The notes: generated by a model from the sequence alone, not told the origin. 64,000 nucleotides of DNA from Sporomusa silvacetica DSM 10669 (GCF_002257705.1 NZ_LSLK01000102.1:4104-68103), one strand, 5' to 3'; positions 25,403 through 34,229 are shown, numbered from the stretch's first letter. Made by a program: numbers and translations.

Positions 25403-26145
25403 AAGAAAAAGGAGCAGGGGTTTGGTATCTCTATGGTATGCTAATCTTCCTAATTCTGTGGCAGGCAGCTGCTAGTTGGCTGCAGCTGCCCATTATTCCA
25501 TCTCCGGGGATAGTACTTGTTAATTTACTCCATATTTTCTTGCCACAGATTGCTGTTCATGGGCTTTATAGTTTGTGGCGGATTGTTGCTGGAGTTTTGT
25601 TTGCCGTCATTGTTGGTGTTCCGCTGGGGCTTTGTATGGGTTATTTCTCCAAATGGGACAGGCTGTTATCGCCCCTCGTTTATTTGACATACCCTATACC
25701 CAAAATTGCCCTTCTGCCTGTCGTAATGTTATTGTTGGGCTTAGGGGAAGTAGCAAAGATTCTAATGATATTTTTAATCGTTGTCTTTCAGGTAATTGTT
25801 GCTGTAAGGGATGGAGTTAAAGGAATTCCCAAAGAAACCTACTACCCGTTATATTCGCTAGGAGCCGGGTTCGGTGACATCTTTCGAGATATTCTCATTC
25901 CGGCTTCTATGCCAAAATTTTTGACAGCGTTACGGGTGGCCATGGCTACGGCTGTGTCGGTACTCTTTTTTACCGAAACCTTTGGAACCCAGTATGGGAT
26001 GGGGTATTTCATCATGGACGCATGGCTGAGGGTCAATTACCTGGAAATGTATTCCGGTATTGTAGTATTAAGCACCATCGGGTTGATTTTATTTGGTACC
26101 ATTGATTACTTGGAACGAAAACTGTGTGGCTGGCAGTATAAGTAA
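25399..26145 (+). CDS. ABC transporter permease 3
   Basis: This permease of about 248 residues has roughly six membrane spans and an EAA-type loop (YSLGAGFGDIFRD then IPASMPKFLTALR). The start at ATG 25399 gives the ATGA overlap with the ATPase stop, with GAGG ten bases upstream. A TTG at 25390 is less likely. It belongs to the SsuC/TauC branch. Confidence 0.86.
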   Translation: MKEKGAGVWYLYGMLIFLILWQAAASWLQLPIIPSPGIVLVNLLHIFLPQIAVHGLYSLWRIVAGVLFAVIVGVPLGLCMGYFSKWDRLLSPLVYLTYPIPKIALLPVVMLLLGLGEVAKILMIFLIVVFQVIVAVRDGVKGIPKETYYPLYSLGAGFGDIFRDILIPASMPKFLTALRVAMATAVSVLFFTETFGTQYGMGYFIMDAWLRVNYLEMYSGIVVLSTIGLILFGTIDYLERKLCGWQYK

Positions 26146-26162
26146 CTATGGGGGGAAATGGT

Positions 26163-26741
26163 ATGGTAAAAGTACTAGCACTGCTGGGTAGTCCCAGAGC
26201 TCATGGGGCAAACAGTGTGGTCGTCGAGGAAGTGCTGCGGGGAGCGGCTGCGTGCAGCGCAATTGAGGTTGAAAAAGTGTGGCTTAATCAAGGTAAGCTT
26301 ACACCTTGTCAGGCTTGTGAGAGTTGTTTTAAGACCGGACGCTGCCGCTTGCAAGATGACATGGAGCCTATCTATACGGCAATAGTTGCGGCAGACGCGG
26401 TTATTTTAGCTGCTCCGATATATTTTAGTGGTATGAGTGCCCAAACAAAGATAATGATTGATCGTTGCCAGCCATTTTGGGCTGCTAAATATATAATGAA
26501 ATCGGATGCATTTGCAGGAAAAAGACGTCCCGGCTTATCTATCGCAACAGGTGGTCAACCATTATATGAGGGGCAGTTTATCGGATCAGAGTATGTAGCA
26601 AGTTTATTTTTTAAAATGATTGGGGTAAAAAATATCGGTAGTCTCACGCTGTCTGATCTAGATGCCAGGCCGCTCTCGGAGCGACCAACTGACCTGGAAC
26701 GAGCGTTTGAACTTGGGAAGCTGTTAACACAGCCTATATAG
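26163..26741 (+). CDS. Iron-sulfur flavoprotein / NADPH-dependent FMN reductase family protein
   Basis: This flavodoxin-like protein of about 192 residues has an N-terminal LLGSPRAHGAN phosphate-binding loop. A CQACESCFKTGRC motif (C-x2-C-x2-C-x5-C) follows, as in Isf-type iron-sulfur flavoproteins. ATG at 26163 follows a G-rich ribosome-binding site. Together with the upstream sulfonate-type importer it recalls ssuE of aerobic sulfonate operons. No SsuD monooxygenase is present, as expected for an anaerobe, so its electron acceptor is unknown. Confidence 0.78.
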   Translation: MVKVLALLGSPRAHGANSVVVEEVLRGAAACSAIEVEKVWLNQGKLTPCQACESCFKTGRCRLQDDMEPIYTAIVAADAVILAAPIYFSGMSAQTKIMIDRCQPFWAAKYIMKSDAFAGKRRPGLSIATGGQPLYEGQFIGSEYVASLFFKMIGVKNIGSLTLSDLDARPLSERPTDLERAFELGKLLTQPI

Positions 26742-26746
26742 AAGCT

Positions 26747-26783
26747 AGTAAAAAGCAGGGCGCTGAGCGTCCTGCTTTTTACT
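26747..26783. terminator. Bidirectional terminator between convergent genes
   Basis: AGTAAAAAGCAGG (26747-26759) pairs exactly with CCTGCTTTTTACT (26771-26783). It is shared by the flavoprotein gene on the plus strand and the lipoprotein gene on the minus strand. Confidence 0.8.
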
Positions 26784-26784
26784 G

Positions 26785-27234
26785 CTATTGTACCGTAACC
26801 CACAGGTCAGTTGCTCTGTCGGTCTCAGTACTGTTGGGAATAATTTGGAGCTTGCCTTTGCCGGCCTGTTTAGCGACAAAGACGAGTTGACCGGTGCTGC
26901 TTTGGTCACCTTCCTGTTGCATCACATCGCCAAAAAAATTATCATTGCCTGACGTAAAACGGGTGTTCTTGGTCAGACCAGGGGCTGGCTGCAGAATAAG
27001 CTTTTGGCCTATCTTGAGTACCAGATTATTGGCTGAAAGCTGTACGGGGCCGGTATCACCATAATTATAAGTGACCTTGTATTCCTGAACGTCGGTGGTT
27101 GGTTTAGCTGGAGAAGGAGGCACAGTGGGGTTCTGCGGTTCAACAGGAGTCATGTTGTTGGTGCAGCCCCCAATTAGCAAGCAGGCTACCAGGAGTAATA
27201 AAGTGACTGTCTGTACGATCTTAGGATAAATCAT
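26785..27234 (-). CDS. Lipoprotein with a beta-rich domain, possibly protease-inhibitor-like
   Basis: This protein of about 149 residues starts at 27234 after AGGAGG. A short signal peptide has lipobox LIGGC (C24), then a proline-rich linker and a C-terminal beta-rich domain. The domain order and late AGKGKLQI segment are loosely like chagasin-type (I42) cysteine protease inhibitors, but the diagnostic loops are not clear to me. It is a single-gene unit on the minus strand, and its function is not established. Confidence 0.6.
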   Translation of the reverse strand: MIYPKIVQTVTLLLLVACLLIGGCTNNMTPVEPQNPTVPPSPAKPTTDVQEYKVTYNYGDTGPVQLSANNLVLKIGQKLILQPAPGLTKNTRFTSGNDNFFGDVMQQEGDQSSTGQLVFVAKQAGKGKLQIIPNSTETDRATDLWVTVQ

Positions 27235-27394
27235 TTTTACAAACCTCCTAGAATTAGTGTTATCGTTATTATTAGGAATTTGTTCGTTATTATGATGACC
27301 AAGTTGCAGAAAAAGTTTGCTTTGTTTCGCCTGCTCGTTGTGTACAAATGTCAAAATTCGGGCAGACTATCAGCTAAAATACGGAGGTGATTTC

Positions 27395-28792
27395 ATGTTA
27401 TTAAGCTGGCTGATGATGAAACTGATGGATCCGATGGCTGATGAAGCTATGGCTAAATTGCTAACAGAAGATTATCCGGATAACCCGTTTCTCATGGTAC
27501 CCGTGGCCGAGAAATTATCGCCCCGCGCCATTATGGAAGCGGCTATGCGGGCTGAACTAGGCACAGAATTGACCCGGCCATTAGGCAGCCCGGTTGTTTT
27601 GTCACCCTGGGAGCAGCTATTACTTAACCCCAAACAGCTATTTCAATTGCCGTACCCTGATTATACGCAGGTCGATACGACAACTGTGATTGGTCCTATG
27701 GCCAAACGGCCCCTGCAATTAGCTATACCGATCATGATTACTGGCATGTCCTATGGCGGCTCATTGAGTTTGCTCATGAAGATGGCGTTAGCCAAAGGAG
27801 CGGCGCTAGCTGGCACCTCAACCAATACGGGTGAATCGGCTGTTACCAATGAGGAACGTGACGCCGCCAAATTTCTGATAGGACAGTATCACCGGGGCGG
27901 GCAGCTAAGTGGTCAGGAACAACTGAGCCGGTTGGATGCTATTGAGATTCAGTTAGGTCAGGGAGCCTGGGGTGGGGCCGTCGACGAGCCCATGCCTGCT
28001 GACAAAATTGGGCGACATTTGCGACAAGCCTGGCATTTGGAGGAAGGGCAGGGTAGCACAGTCTATGCGAGAATGCCAGGAAAACAAACATCCCGGGATT
28101 ACATTACTATGGTTAACAATATGAAAGCCCAGTATGATGTACCAGTAGGTGTAAAAATTGCCGGAACTGATTACATTGAATATGAACTGGCAGTAATTGC
28201 TCAAACTCAGGCCGACTATATTGTTGTCGACGGTTCAGAAGGTGGGACGGCCGCATCCAATCCTACGTTACAAGATGATGTTGGCTTGCCTACCTTCCAT
28301 ACTCTTGTGCGAACGATAGACTGGCTAGTGGAAAATAATCTACGCAGTCGTTTTAGCGTAATTGCCACAGGTGGGCTGACAACCCCGGGACATTTTCTTA
28401 AGGCTTTGGCGCTGGGGGCGGACGCTGTCTATATTGGTAGTATTGCATTGATGGCAGCCATGCAGGCTCAAGTCGCAAAAACGCTGCCACAGGCAAACCC
28501 TACCCAAATGGCGATGTATACAGGGAAAATGAATGACAAACTGGATGTTGACCACGCAGCACAACATTTGGCTAACTTTTTAACCTCCTGCCGGGCCGAA
28601 ATGCAGCTTGCTGCGCAAGCGGTCGGCAGACAAGCATTACGAGATTTAGATCGCAGCGATCTTGTATCAGTGGAAAGGGATTTGGCGGAATTTGCTGGGA
28701 TTCGTTATGCGGCTAGTCACAGGTCATCTCATCAGGTGCAGTCAGGTGCTCAGAAAGTACAGTGTCAGCAGCGGGAACTTCAAATGCATTAA
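27395..28792 (+). CDS. FMN-binding glutamate-synthase-like protein
   Basis: This protein of about 465 residues has the alpha/beta-barrel FMN domain of the glutamate synthase large subunit (ITGMSYGGSLS, GTSTNTGESAV, KIAGTDYIE, GSEGGTAAS, IATGGLTTPG, GADAVYIGS). It lacks the usual cysteine triplet for the 3Fe-4S cluster and the amidotransferase domain. It is thus a stand-alone member of the FMN-binding glutamate synthase family with unverified substrate. ATG 27395 follows GGAGGTGA. A terminator hairpin follows at 28830. Confidence 0.8.
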   Translation: MLLSWLMMKLMDPMADEAMAKLLTEDYPDNPFLMVPVAEKLSPRAIMEAAMRAELGTELTRPLGSPVVLSPWEQLLLNPKQLFQLPYPDYTQVDTTTVIGPMAKRPLQLAIPIMITGMSYGGSLSLLMKMALAKGAALAGTSTNTGESAVTNEERDAAKFLIGQYHRGGQLSGQEQLSRLDAIEIQLGQGAWGGAVDEPMPADKIGRHLRQAWHLEEGQGSTVYARMPGKQTSRDYITMVNNMKAQYDVPVGVKIAGTDYIEYELAVIAQTQADYIVVDGSEGGTAASNPTLQDDVGLPTFHTLVRTIDWLVENNLRSRFSVIATGGLTTPGHFLKALALGADAVYIGSIALMAAMQAQVAKTLPQANPTQMAMYTGKMNDKLDVDHAAQHLANFLTSCRAEMQLAAQAVGRQALRDLDRSDLVSVERDLAEFAGIRYAASHRSSHQVQSGAQKVQCQQRELQMH

Positions 28793-28829
28793 TTGCAGCA
28801 TAAGCAGGAAAAGCAGTGCAGCATAGCGA

Positions 28830-28880
28830 AAAGAGCCATAATTCTTCAAGGCGCTCCTTGGAGATTATGACTCTTTATTT
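28830..28880 (+). terminator. Intrinsic terminator
   Basis: Long imperfect stem (AAAGAG-CATAAT arm with ATTATG-CTCTTT, inner TCAAGG/CCTTGG) followed by T-rich bases, downstream of the FMN protein gene. Confidence 0.65.
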
Positions 28881-28912
28881 AATTGAAGGTTGTATGAAGG
28901 GAAGGGTAGACG

Positions 28913-29416
28913 ATGGAACCGATTGAGATAGTAAATTTAACCCCAGATAGATTAGAAGAAGCTTTGGCTGTCTTCAAAGTGAGTGATTGGGATGAAGATA
29001 GTTTGTTTTATGTAAAAGCGGAAATGCAGGCCTTTTTAAAAGGAGATATCAATGGTTACATTCGTGCCCATTTTATTGTGGCCATTGTTGATAAGCGGAT
29101 AATTGGAGTAGCCGCTTGGGCACCGTCGATGTGCTCCTTTTGGCTTTATGAATTGTCCTGGGCCACCGTGTTACCCGAGTGGAGACACCGTGGGATCAAT
29201 TCGTTAATGCTTACTGAGCGGCTACGCCAGATACGGGCTCACCATGGCTCAGAGGTATTTAGTGTAATGGTTTGCACCTGGGATAACCCCATGTATACTC
29301 AAAATGGCTTTGTACCCATGGAGCCGCAAGGGCGAAGATCTTTAGATAAAAAAGGCAAATGTCTGCTATTGGCTCAGTTCGGTCTGGCTACAAAAACTCC
29401 ACCTGTCCATTGGTAA
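28913..29416 (+). CDS. GNAT-family N-acetyltransferase
   Basis: This 167-residue protein has a GNAT core: a beta-strand ending IIGVAAWAP, then WATVLPEWRHRGINSLML, which is the acetyl-CoA pyrophosphate-binding region. A late NGFVPM segment follows. The substrate is not predictable. Its 3' end overlaps the convergent xpt gene by 29 bp. Confidence 0.7.
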   Translation: MEPIEIVNLTPDRLEEALAVFKVSDWDEDSLFYVKAEMQAFLKGDINGYIRAHFIVAIVDKRIIGVAAWAPSMCSFWLYELSWATVLPEWRHRGINSLMLTERLRQIRAHHGSEVFSVMVCTWDNPMYTQNGFVPMEPQGRRSLDKKGKCLLLAQFGLATKTPPVHW

Positions 29417-29957
29417 ACGCTTTTATTCGAGCAAGTGATTCTACACGATACCCGGCCGCTGTTAGTTTCTGCGCGCCCGGCTGGAAGGATTTTTCGATAA
29501 CAATGCCGATGCCGACTAGCTTGGCTTTAGCTTGCTCGACAATATTGGCCAGACCGGCCGCTGCTTCACCATTTGCCAAAAAATCATCAATAATGAGCAC
29601 ATTGTCTTCAGGCTGCAAAAATTGTTTGGAGATCATAATAGTATTGCTTTCCCCTTTGGTATAGGAATAAACTTTAGCCGTATATACATCATCTCCAGTA
29701 ACCTTGGGTTTGCGTTTGCGGGCGAAAATGACCGGTACCTTAAGAATTAGCCCGGTCATAACTGAAACGGCAATGCCTGAAGATTCAATTGTCAAAATTT
29801 TAGTGATTTTTTCATCCTTAAACCGGCGGACAAACTCTTCGCCAATCTTCATCATAAGTTCAGGATCAATCTGCTGGTTCAAAAATGAGTCAACTTTAAG
29901 TAAAGAGTTATTCAAGATCAGACCATCTGTCTGAATTCGTTGTTTTAATAAATCCAT
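29388..29957 (-). CDS. xpt: Xanthine phosphoribosyltransferase
   Basis: This 189-residue purine salvage enzyme converts xanthine plus PRPP to XMP. The PRPP motif NVLIIDDFLANGEA and the family's N-terminal MDLLKQRI are clear, and the length is typical. It is a single gene on the minus strand, with GGGAGG before its ATG. I see no purine riboswitch upstream. Confidence 0.92.
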   Translation of the reverse strand: MDLLKQRIQTDGLILNNSLLKVDSFLNQQIDPELMMKIGEEFVRRFKDEKITKILTIESSGIAVSVMTGLILKVPVIFARKRKPKVTGDDVYTAKVYSYTKGESNTIMISKQFLQPEDNVLIIDDFLANGEAAAGLANIVEQAKAKLVGIGIVIEKSFQPGAQKLTAAGYRVESLARIKAFTNGQVEFL

Positions 29958-30010
29958 AACAGCCTCCCTATGTTGTGTGGGCTATAATCGAAAATTATCC
30001 GATGACCAAG

Positions 30011-30123
30011 TTGCTCTAAGACTCCCGCTTCTACAAGCGGGAGTTAAGAGCAACTAAATCCCTGGATAAGTAAGACTAAACTTCAGATGGGGTTAAAACC
30101 CCACCTGAAGCTAAGTCTTACTT
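30011..30123. repeat. Bipartite palindromic intergenic repeat, copy 1
   Basis: The first hairpin (about 30011-30053) has perfect ACTCCCGCTT/AAGCGGGAGT arms extended by TTGCTCT/GAGCAA. The second (about 30067-30122) pairs CTTCAG-TGGGG with CCCCA-CTGAAG and is extended by TAAGACT/AGTCTTA. A related pair lies at 34697-34752. It looks like a REP/BIME-type element in the 310-bp gap between xpt and the HAD gene, otherwise empty to my reading. Confidence 0.55.
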
Positions 30124-30267
30124 TATATGATTCCGAAGTGGTTTAAGCCTTATTGTAACAGCATTTTTGCGAAGTTGTCAACAAATGTGAAACAGAATTC
30201 GACAGATTGTGAGATCCTTTTTATGAGCAGAAGGGAGAAGCGTATAATTGATAAGAGGAGCATTGCG

Positions 30268-30918
30268 ATGAGCTATGAAGTGATTTTGTTTGACTTGGAT
30301 GGAACACTGACAGATCCTAAGGTCGGAATTACCAAGTCGGTGCAGTATGCACTTGCGAAATTTAACATTTATGAGTCTGAATTAGACAAGCTGGTGCCGT
30401 TTATTGGGCCGCCACTGGTCGAGTCTTTTCAAGAATTCTATTCGTTAAGTAAGGAGCAGGCTGCTGCGGGGGTTGGGTATTACCGGGAATATTTTACTAA
30501 GGCCGGGATCTTTGAAAATGCTGTGTATCCTGGTATTAAGGAGATGTTGGCACTATTGGCAGCGGCAGGTAAGCAATTAATTATTGCTACCTCCAAGCCC
30601 ACACTATATTCTGAACAGATTGTCGAATACTTTGGTCTGACACAGTTTTTCCAGTCAATTATTGGCAGTAATCTGGACGGATCACGTATTGATAAAGCCG
30701 AGATTATTGACTATATCTTAGTCGAGCTTGCTGGTGTTGACCGGAAGAATGTTGTTATGGTTGGGGATAGAAAGCATGATATTGTTGGTGCGCAGAAAAA
30801 TGATGTTGCTGTTATTGCTGTTAAGTACGGCTATGGAACGGCGGCAGAGCTGCAAGCAGCCAAGCCTACTTATACCGTAGCCACTGTTAATGAGCTTGCA
30901 GAGATTTTGCAGGCCTAA
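30268..30918 (+). CDS. HAD-superfamily phosphatase, phosphoglycolate phosphatase-like
   Basis: This protein of about 216 residues has LFDLDGTLTD, motif II IATSKP, and motif IV GDRKHDI. The cap starts with the IGPPL motif typical of the Gph/PpaX subgroup. ATG 30268 follows AGAGGAG; an ATG at 30127 would add an unconserved tail. It probably removes phosphate from a small metabolite. Confidence 0.82.
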   Translation: MSYEVILFDLDGTLTDPKVGITKSVQYALAKFNIYESELDKLVPFIGPPLVESFQEFYSLSKEQAAAGVGYYREYFTKAGIFENAVYPGIKEMLALLAAAGKQLIIATSKPTLYSEQIVEYFGLTQFFQSIIGSNLDGSRIDKAEIIDYILVELAGVDRKNVVMVGDRKHDIVGAQKNDVAVIAVKYGYGTAAELQAAKPTYTVATVNELAEILQA

Positions 30919-31025
30919 TGCAAAAGATGTTTGCACAAGATTCGCTTCCTGTTAAAAACTGCATTACATTGAAACGGTTATTTGGCAGAAACTATAATAA
31001 TAGTTTGGGAAGGAGGCAAATGTAA

Positions 31026-31721
31026 ATGACGCATAAATTGCATCGTAAACACAGTAAGTCCCTCAAGCGCAGACTTAAACGCATGGCGGCAGCGGCAGCT
31101 GTTGCTGGTGCTGCGCTTATATCGTCTGCCTTTATACCTGGATTACCAACTACCGCCCATGCCTCAGCCATGCCAGATGTTACTGCCCTTCCTGATGCTG
31201 CTGTGCAGCATATGGTGAAAACGCCGCATATGCAGTCAGACAGCAAAATTCCGCTGAAGAAACAGGCTAGAATGCAAGCTAAGGCGGCAGAGCGCAGCCG
31301 ACTGGCAAAGAGTTCAGTAGAAGCCAAGACTATGGACAATTCATCTAAGCAGGTAGTGCAAGCCACAAAAGTTCAGGCAGCGCCAGCAGCAGAAAAAACA
31401 TCAGCCGGCGCGCCTGAAAATTTCCAGAAGGTCATAGACGTTAAGGCTACTGCATATGCTCCTGGTGCTCATGATAATGATCAATGGGGGGATAAAACTT
31501 TTCTCGGGACAACGGTTCGCCCAGGTGTTGTTGCCGTAGATCCGAATGTTATTCCGCTCGGTTCGCGGGTATATATCAAATATCCTGATGGAACCGGCCA
31601 CTATGCAACAGCAGAAGACACTGGTGGAGCCATCAAAGGCAATCGTATTGATGTGGCTCTGGACTCGGTAGATGAAGCCTATGACTTTGGTATCAAAAAT
31701 GCAAAAATATATATGTTGTAG
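31026..31721 (+). CDS. 3D-domain cell-wall protein
   Basis: This 231-residue secreted protein has a basic N terminus and a hydrophobic export segment (about residues 20-45). An Ala-rich spacer precedes a C-terminal 3D domain (KATAYAPG, VAVDPNVIPLGS, AEDTGGAIKGNRIDV) carrying the three conserved aspartates. This domain has a double-psi barrel fold like the MltA/RlpA lytic enzymes. It is probably a peptidoglycan-active or spore-germination-related factor. ATG follows AAGGAGG, and the gene stands alone. Confidence 0.8.
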   Translation: MTHKLHRKHSKSLKRRLKRMAAAAAVAGAALISSAFIPGLPTTAHASAMPDVTALPDAAVQHMVKTPHMQSDSKIPLKKQARMQAKAAERSRLAKSSVEAKTMDNSSKQVVQATKVQAAPAAEKTSAGAPENFQKVIDVKATAYAPGAHDNDQWGDKTFLGTTVRPGVVAVDPNVIPLGSRVYIKYPDGTGHYATAEDTGGAIKGNRIDVALDSVDEAYDFGIKNAKIYML

Positions 31722-31745
31722 ACAAAGCGTAAAGGTATGAAAAAA

Positions 31746-31797
31746 GGCTACATCTGGGGATTTGTAAACATTCTCCTAAATGTAGCCCTTTCTGTTT
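31746..31797 (+). terminator. Intrinsic terminator after the 3D-domain gene
   Basis: GGCTACAT (31746-31753) pairs with ATGTAGCC (31780-31787), with weaker inner pairing, followed by CTTTCTGTTTTTATT. Confidence 0.65.
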
Positions 31798-31926
31798 TTA
31801 TTCAATATTAACCGTTTTTGAGGTTGATTTTGGATGGTTAAGACTTTTCAAGCGCCTATTGGAGAGGTATGAACCTTCTACAGGCAGCAATTATCTAAAG
31901 TTTGGTTCTTCTATTGCTTGTCGTAA

Positions 31927-32049
31927 ACTTACTATAACAGCAACAAACCCTTTGAACTCAATGAAGCAGCCTATGACAAGTTTGATCAGTCTTTTGCTGA
32001 AGGCGAAGACATAATTGAGATAAACCAAGAGATATTCAGTTCGGAGTAA
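31927..32049 (+). pseudogene. Possible 3' remnant of a coding sequence
   Basis: An open stretch of about 40 codons ends at a TAA (32047-32049) but has no start codon and follows an in-frame TAA at 31924. Its inferred sequence is acidic and protein-like (AAYDKFDQSFAEGED). It may be the tail of a decayed small gene. The rest of 31798-32211 shows nothing I recognise. Confidence 0.2.
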
Positions 32050-32211
32050 AATGTTTCGATTGCAAGTTAATTCATGTTTGCAATTTAAACATTTTTGCTA
32101 TATAATGGGTTTGAGATTGAAAATTAGTAATTCTAATTATTACCCTCAAGAGAAACGGCACTAATTATGGATTGGGGTTGAAGAGTTATAAGTGGAATAA
32201 ATGGGGGATGT

Positions 32212-32898
32212 TTGATTTGCGGCGGGCCGTTAGTGTACAATGATCAAGCGGCAGAAATGGAATGTGCAGGCTGTCATAAGATGCTTTTCAGCCATGCAAA
32301 ATGCGAGAATGGGCATTATATATGCGATGGCTGTCATGGCTCGGCAGGCGTGCTGGCCATACAATATGCGTGCAACAAAATCGTCTCGAAAAATCCGCTG
32401 GAAATAGCGATAGAATTGATGAAAAGCCCTGTAATCAATATGCATGGGCCTGAACATCATGTGTTGGTAGGTTCTGCACTGCTTGCTGCGTATCGTAATA
32501 GCGGTGGGGATATTGATTTAAAGAATGCATTGCAAGAGATGGTAAAAAGGGGAAGAAATATTCCGGGCGGGATCTGCGGCTTTTGGGGTTCTTGCGGGGC
32601 GGCAATAAGCTCCGGTATGTTTATTAGTATCATCACGAAATCGACACCGCTTAGTACAGATACATGGGGATTGAGCAATCTCATGACTGCGGAAACATTA
32701 AAGAACATCGGTTCTATCGGCGGGCCGCGCTGTTGTAAGCGTAATTCATTTATTAGCATTAAAACTGCCGTTTGGTTTGTCAAAGAACATTTAAGGGTAA
32801 CGATGGAGTTGCCTGCTGAAATCAAGTGTACTCATTTTTTAAGAAATAACGAATGTCTTGGTAAAAAATGCCCTTTTTTCCCAGAATATTCATCGTGA
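32212..32898 (+). CDS. DUF5714-like cysteine-rich protein
   Basis: This protein of about 228 residues has N-terminal zinc-ribbon-like cysteines and later conserved GPEHHVLVG, PGGICGFWGSCGAAIS and RCCKRNSF segments. These fit the DUF5714 proteins found in anaerobes; function unknown. The start is uncertain. TTG 32212 is the only conventional start, but it lies one codon after a TGT (32209). Including that TGT would give CLICGG, the expected first Cys pair. No ATG, GTG or TTG precedes it in frame before a stop at 32179. The 5' end may use a rare start or be damaged. Confidence 0.65.
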   Translation: MICGGPLVYNDQAAEMECAGCHKMLFSHAKCENGHYICDGCHGSAGVLAIQYACNKIVSKNPLEIAIELMKSPVINMHGPEHHVLVGSALLAAYRNSGGDIDLKNALQEMVKRGRNIPGGICGFWGSCGAAISSGMFISIITKSTPLSTDTWGLSNLMTAETLKNIGSIGGPRCCKRNSFISIKTAVWFVKEHLRVTMELPAEIKCTHFLRNNECLGKKCPFFPEYSS

Positions 32899-32977
32899 TT
32901 TATTGATGGGCCTTTCAATGTAGGACTATAAGTCAAAAGGGCGTTGCTATATAATGGAATCAAGTTTAAAACACACT

Positions 32978-33009
32978 GCAAAACTGGAATAGCAGTTTTG
33001 CTCTTTTTT
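32978..33009 (+). terminator. Intrinsic terminator
   Basis: GCAAAACTG (32978-32986) pairs with CAGTTTTGC (32993-33001) and is followed by TCTTTTTTT. It ends the DUF5714-like unit. The rest of 32899-33201 is AT-rich and shows only a weak Fur-like half match. Confidence 0.75.
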
Positions 33010-33201
33010 TGATCCTGACGATTGCAAATTTGTTTCAAATTGCAATTGATAGGTTTTATTATATTTGGTAGATACCGGTTTTAAATGATCAAAGTGATAA
33101 TCATTCTAAAACAGGATTCATTATATTGGGTATAAGTCAGCAAAAAGTAATTGTTGCTGTTGTGGATAACATTTGCTAAAAAATTGAAGGGGGAAAAAAC
33201 A

Positions 33202-34005
33202 ATGCGTGAATTTCTTGGAGAATTTTTGGGAACTTTTTTGATGGTTTTATTCGGATGTGGATCGGTAGCCGTATCGATACTGTTTAATTCACATCAGGGT
33301 CTTTTTCAGATTGCATTGATTTGGGGCTTGAGTATTGGTCTAGCGATCTATGCAACACGATCACTGTCTTGTGCACATTTTAATCCAGCGGTATCCTTCG
33401 CGATGGTTGCAAGTAAAAGAATGAAGGCAAGTAAAATTCCGGTATATATTAGTGGACAATTTTTAGGGGCCTTGATTGCTGGCTTTTTACTTTATCTACT
33501 TTTTGAACCCTCAATTGCCGCATATGAAGCAGCACATCATATTGTAAGAGGAACTGCTGAATCAATGAGTACTGGCAAAATGTTCGGAGAGTATTATCAA
33601 TTACCAGGGAATACAGCGATTGTTTCCATGCCACTTGCGATGTTTGCTGAAGGATTTGGTACCTTCCTATTGGTTTTAATGATTTTCTTTTTGACAGAGG
33701 GCTGTAATGTTGGTCGTCCAGATAATAGTTTAGCACCAATATTCGTTGGTTTGACAGTATCCTCTTTGATTTGCTTGATTGCTCCATTAACACAAGCTGG
33801 TTTTAATCCAGCACGTGACCTGGCGCCGAGGTTAGTTGCCTGGATGTTTGGCTGGGGGAGTTATGCCTTCCCAGATCAGAGTGGTGGATTCTTCTATGTA
33901 TATGTGCTTGCACCGATATTAGGTGGATTGGCTGCTGCAGTACTATTTAGCTATATATTAGAACCATTTATGAAAAAAGAGCATAAATCCTGTGAAAGTT
34001 GCTAA
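33202..34005 (+). CDS. glpF: Aquaglyceroporin (glycerol facilitator family)
   Basis: This MIP-family channel of about 267 residues has six membrane spans and two half-helices carrying NPA (HFNPAV and GFNPARD). The Asp after the second NPAR is typical of glycerol facilitators rather than strict water channels. ATG 33202 follows GAAGGGGG; an earlier start would add an unconserved tail. No glycerol kinase or dehydrogenase is adjacent, so transport of another small solute is possible. Confidence 0.88.
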   Translation: MREFLGEFLGTFLMVLFGCGSVAVSILFNSHQGLFQIALIWGLSIGLAIYATRSLSCAHFNPAVSFAMVASKRMKASKIPVYISGQFLGALIAGFLLYLLFEPSIAAYEAAHHIVRGTAESMSTGKMFGEYYQLPGNTAIVSMPLAMFAEGFGTFLLVLMIFFLTEGCNVGRPDNSLAPIFVGLTVSSLICLIAPLTQAGFNPARDLAPRLVAWMFGWGSYAFPDQSGGFFYVYVLAPILGGLAAAVLFSYILEPFMKKEHKSCESC

Positions 34006-34065
34006 AAAATTACATAGACAACAATGAAAGATGATAAATGCATGGGTCTAAGCATAAGTTTGGCA

Positions 34066-34094
34066 AAACTCCACCTGATACTAGGGTGGAGTTT
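34066..34094 (+). terminator. Hairpin after the aquaglyceroporin gene
   Basis: AAACTCCACC (34066-34075) pairs with GGTGGAGTTT (34085-34094). The T tract is weak. A second hairpin lies at 34116-34153 (TTTGCAGGCC with GGCCTGCAAA). Nothing else is seen between 34006 and 34200. Confidence 0.55.
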
Positions 34095-34201
34095 ATATGT
34101 TCCGACTTAAAGAAGTTTGCAGGCCCATACGCACCAACGGTATGGCCTGCAAAAATTTGTAACAAGTTGTATATATATTGAAAAGATTATGCTTTTTGGT
34201 G

Positions 34202-34229
34202 CAGGGATTTTCTGAAAATGGTCGAAGAT
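34202..34229 (+). promoter_or_regulatory. AGG(N)TTTTCTG-AAAA-GTCGAAGA block upstream of the STAS gene
   Basis: The block at 34202-34228 closely matches one at 45082-45108. It contains GGTCGAA, close to the Spo0A-box consensus TTGTCGAA. It lies about 70 bp before the STAS start and may be a promoter/operator tied to the transition state. Confidence 0.4.

Noticed and set aside
29958..30010. Expected purine riboswitch upstream of xpt
   Set aside because: The short upstream region on the minus strand shows none of the purine aptamer sequences.
33095..33105. TGATAATCATT resembling half of a Fur box upstream of the aquaglyceroporin gene
   Set aside because: The second half does not match and the downstream gene has no iron link.
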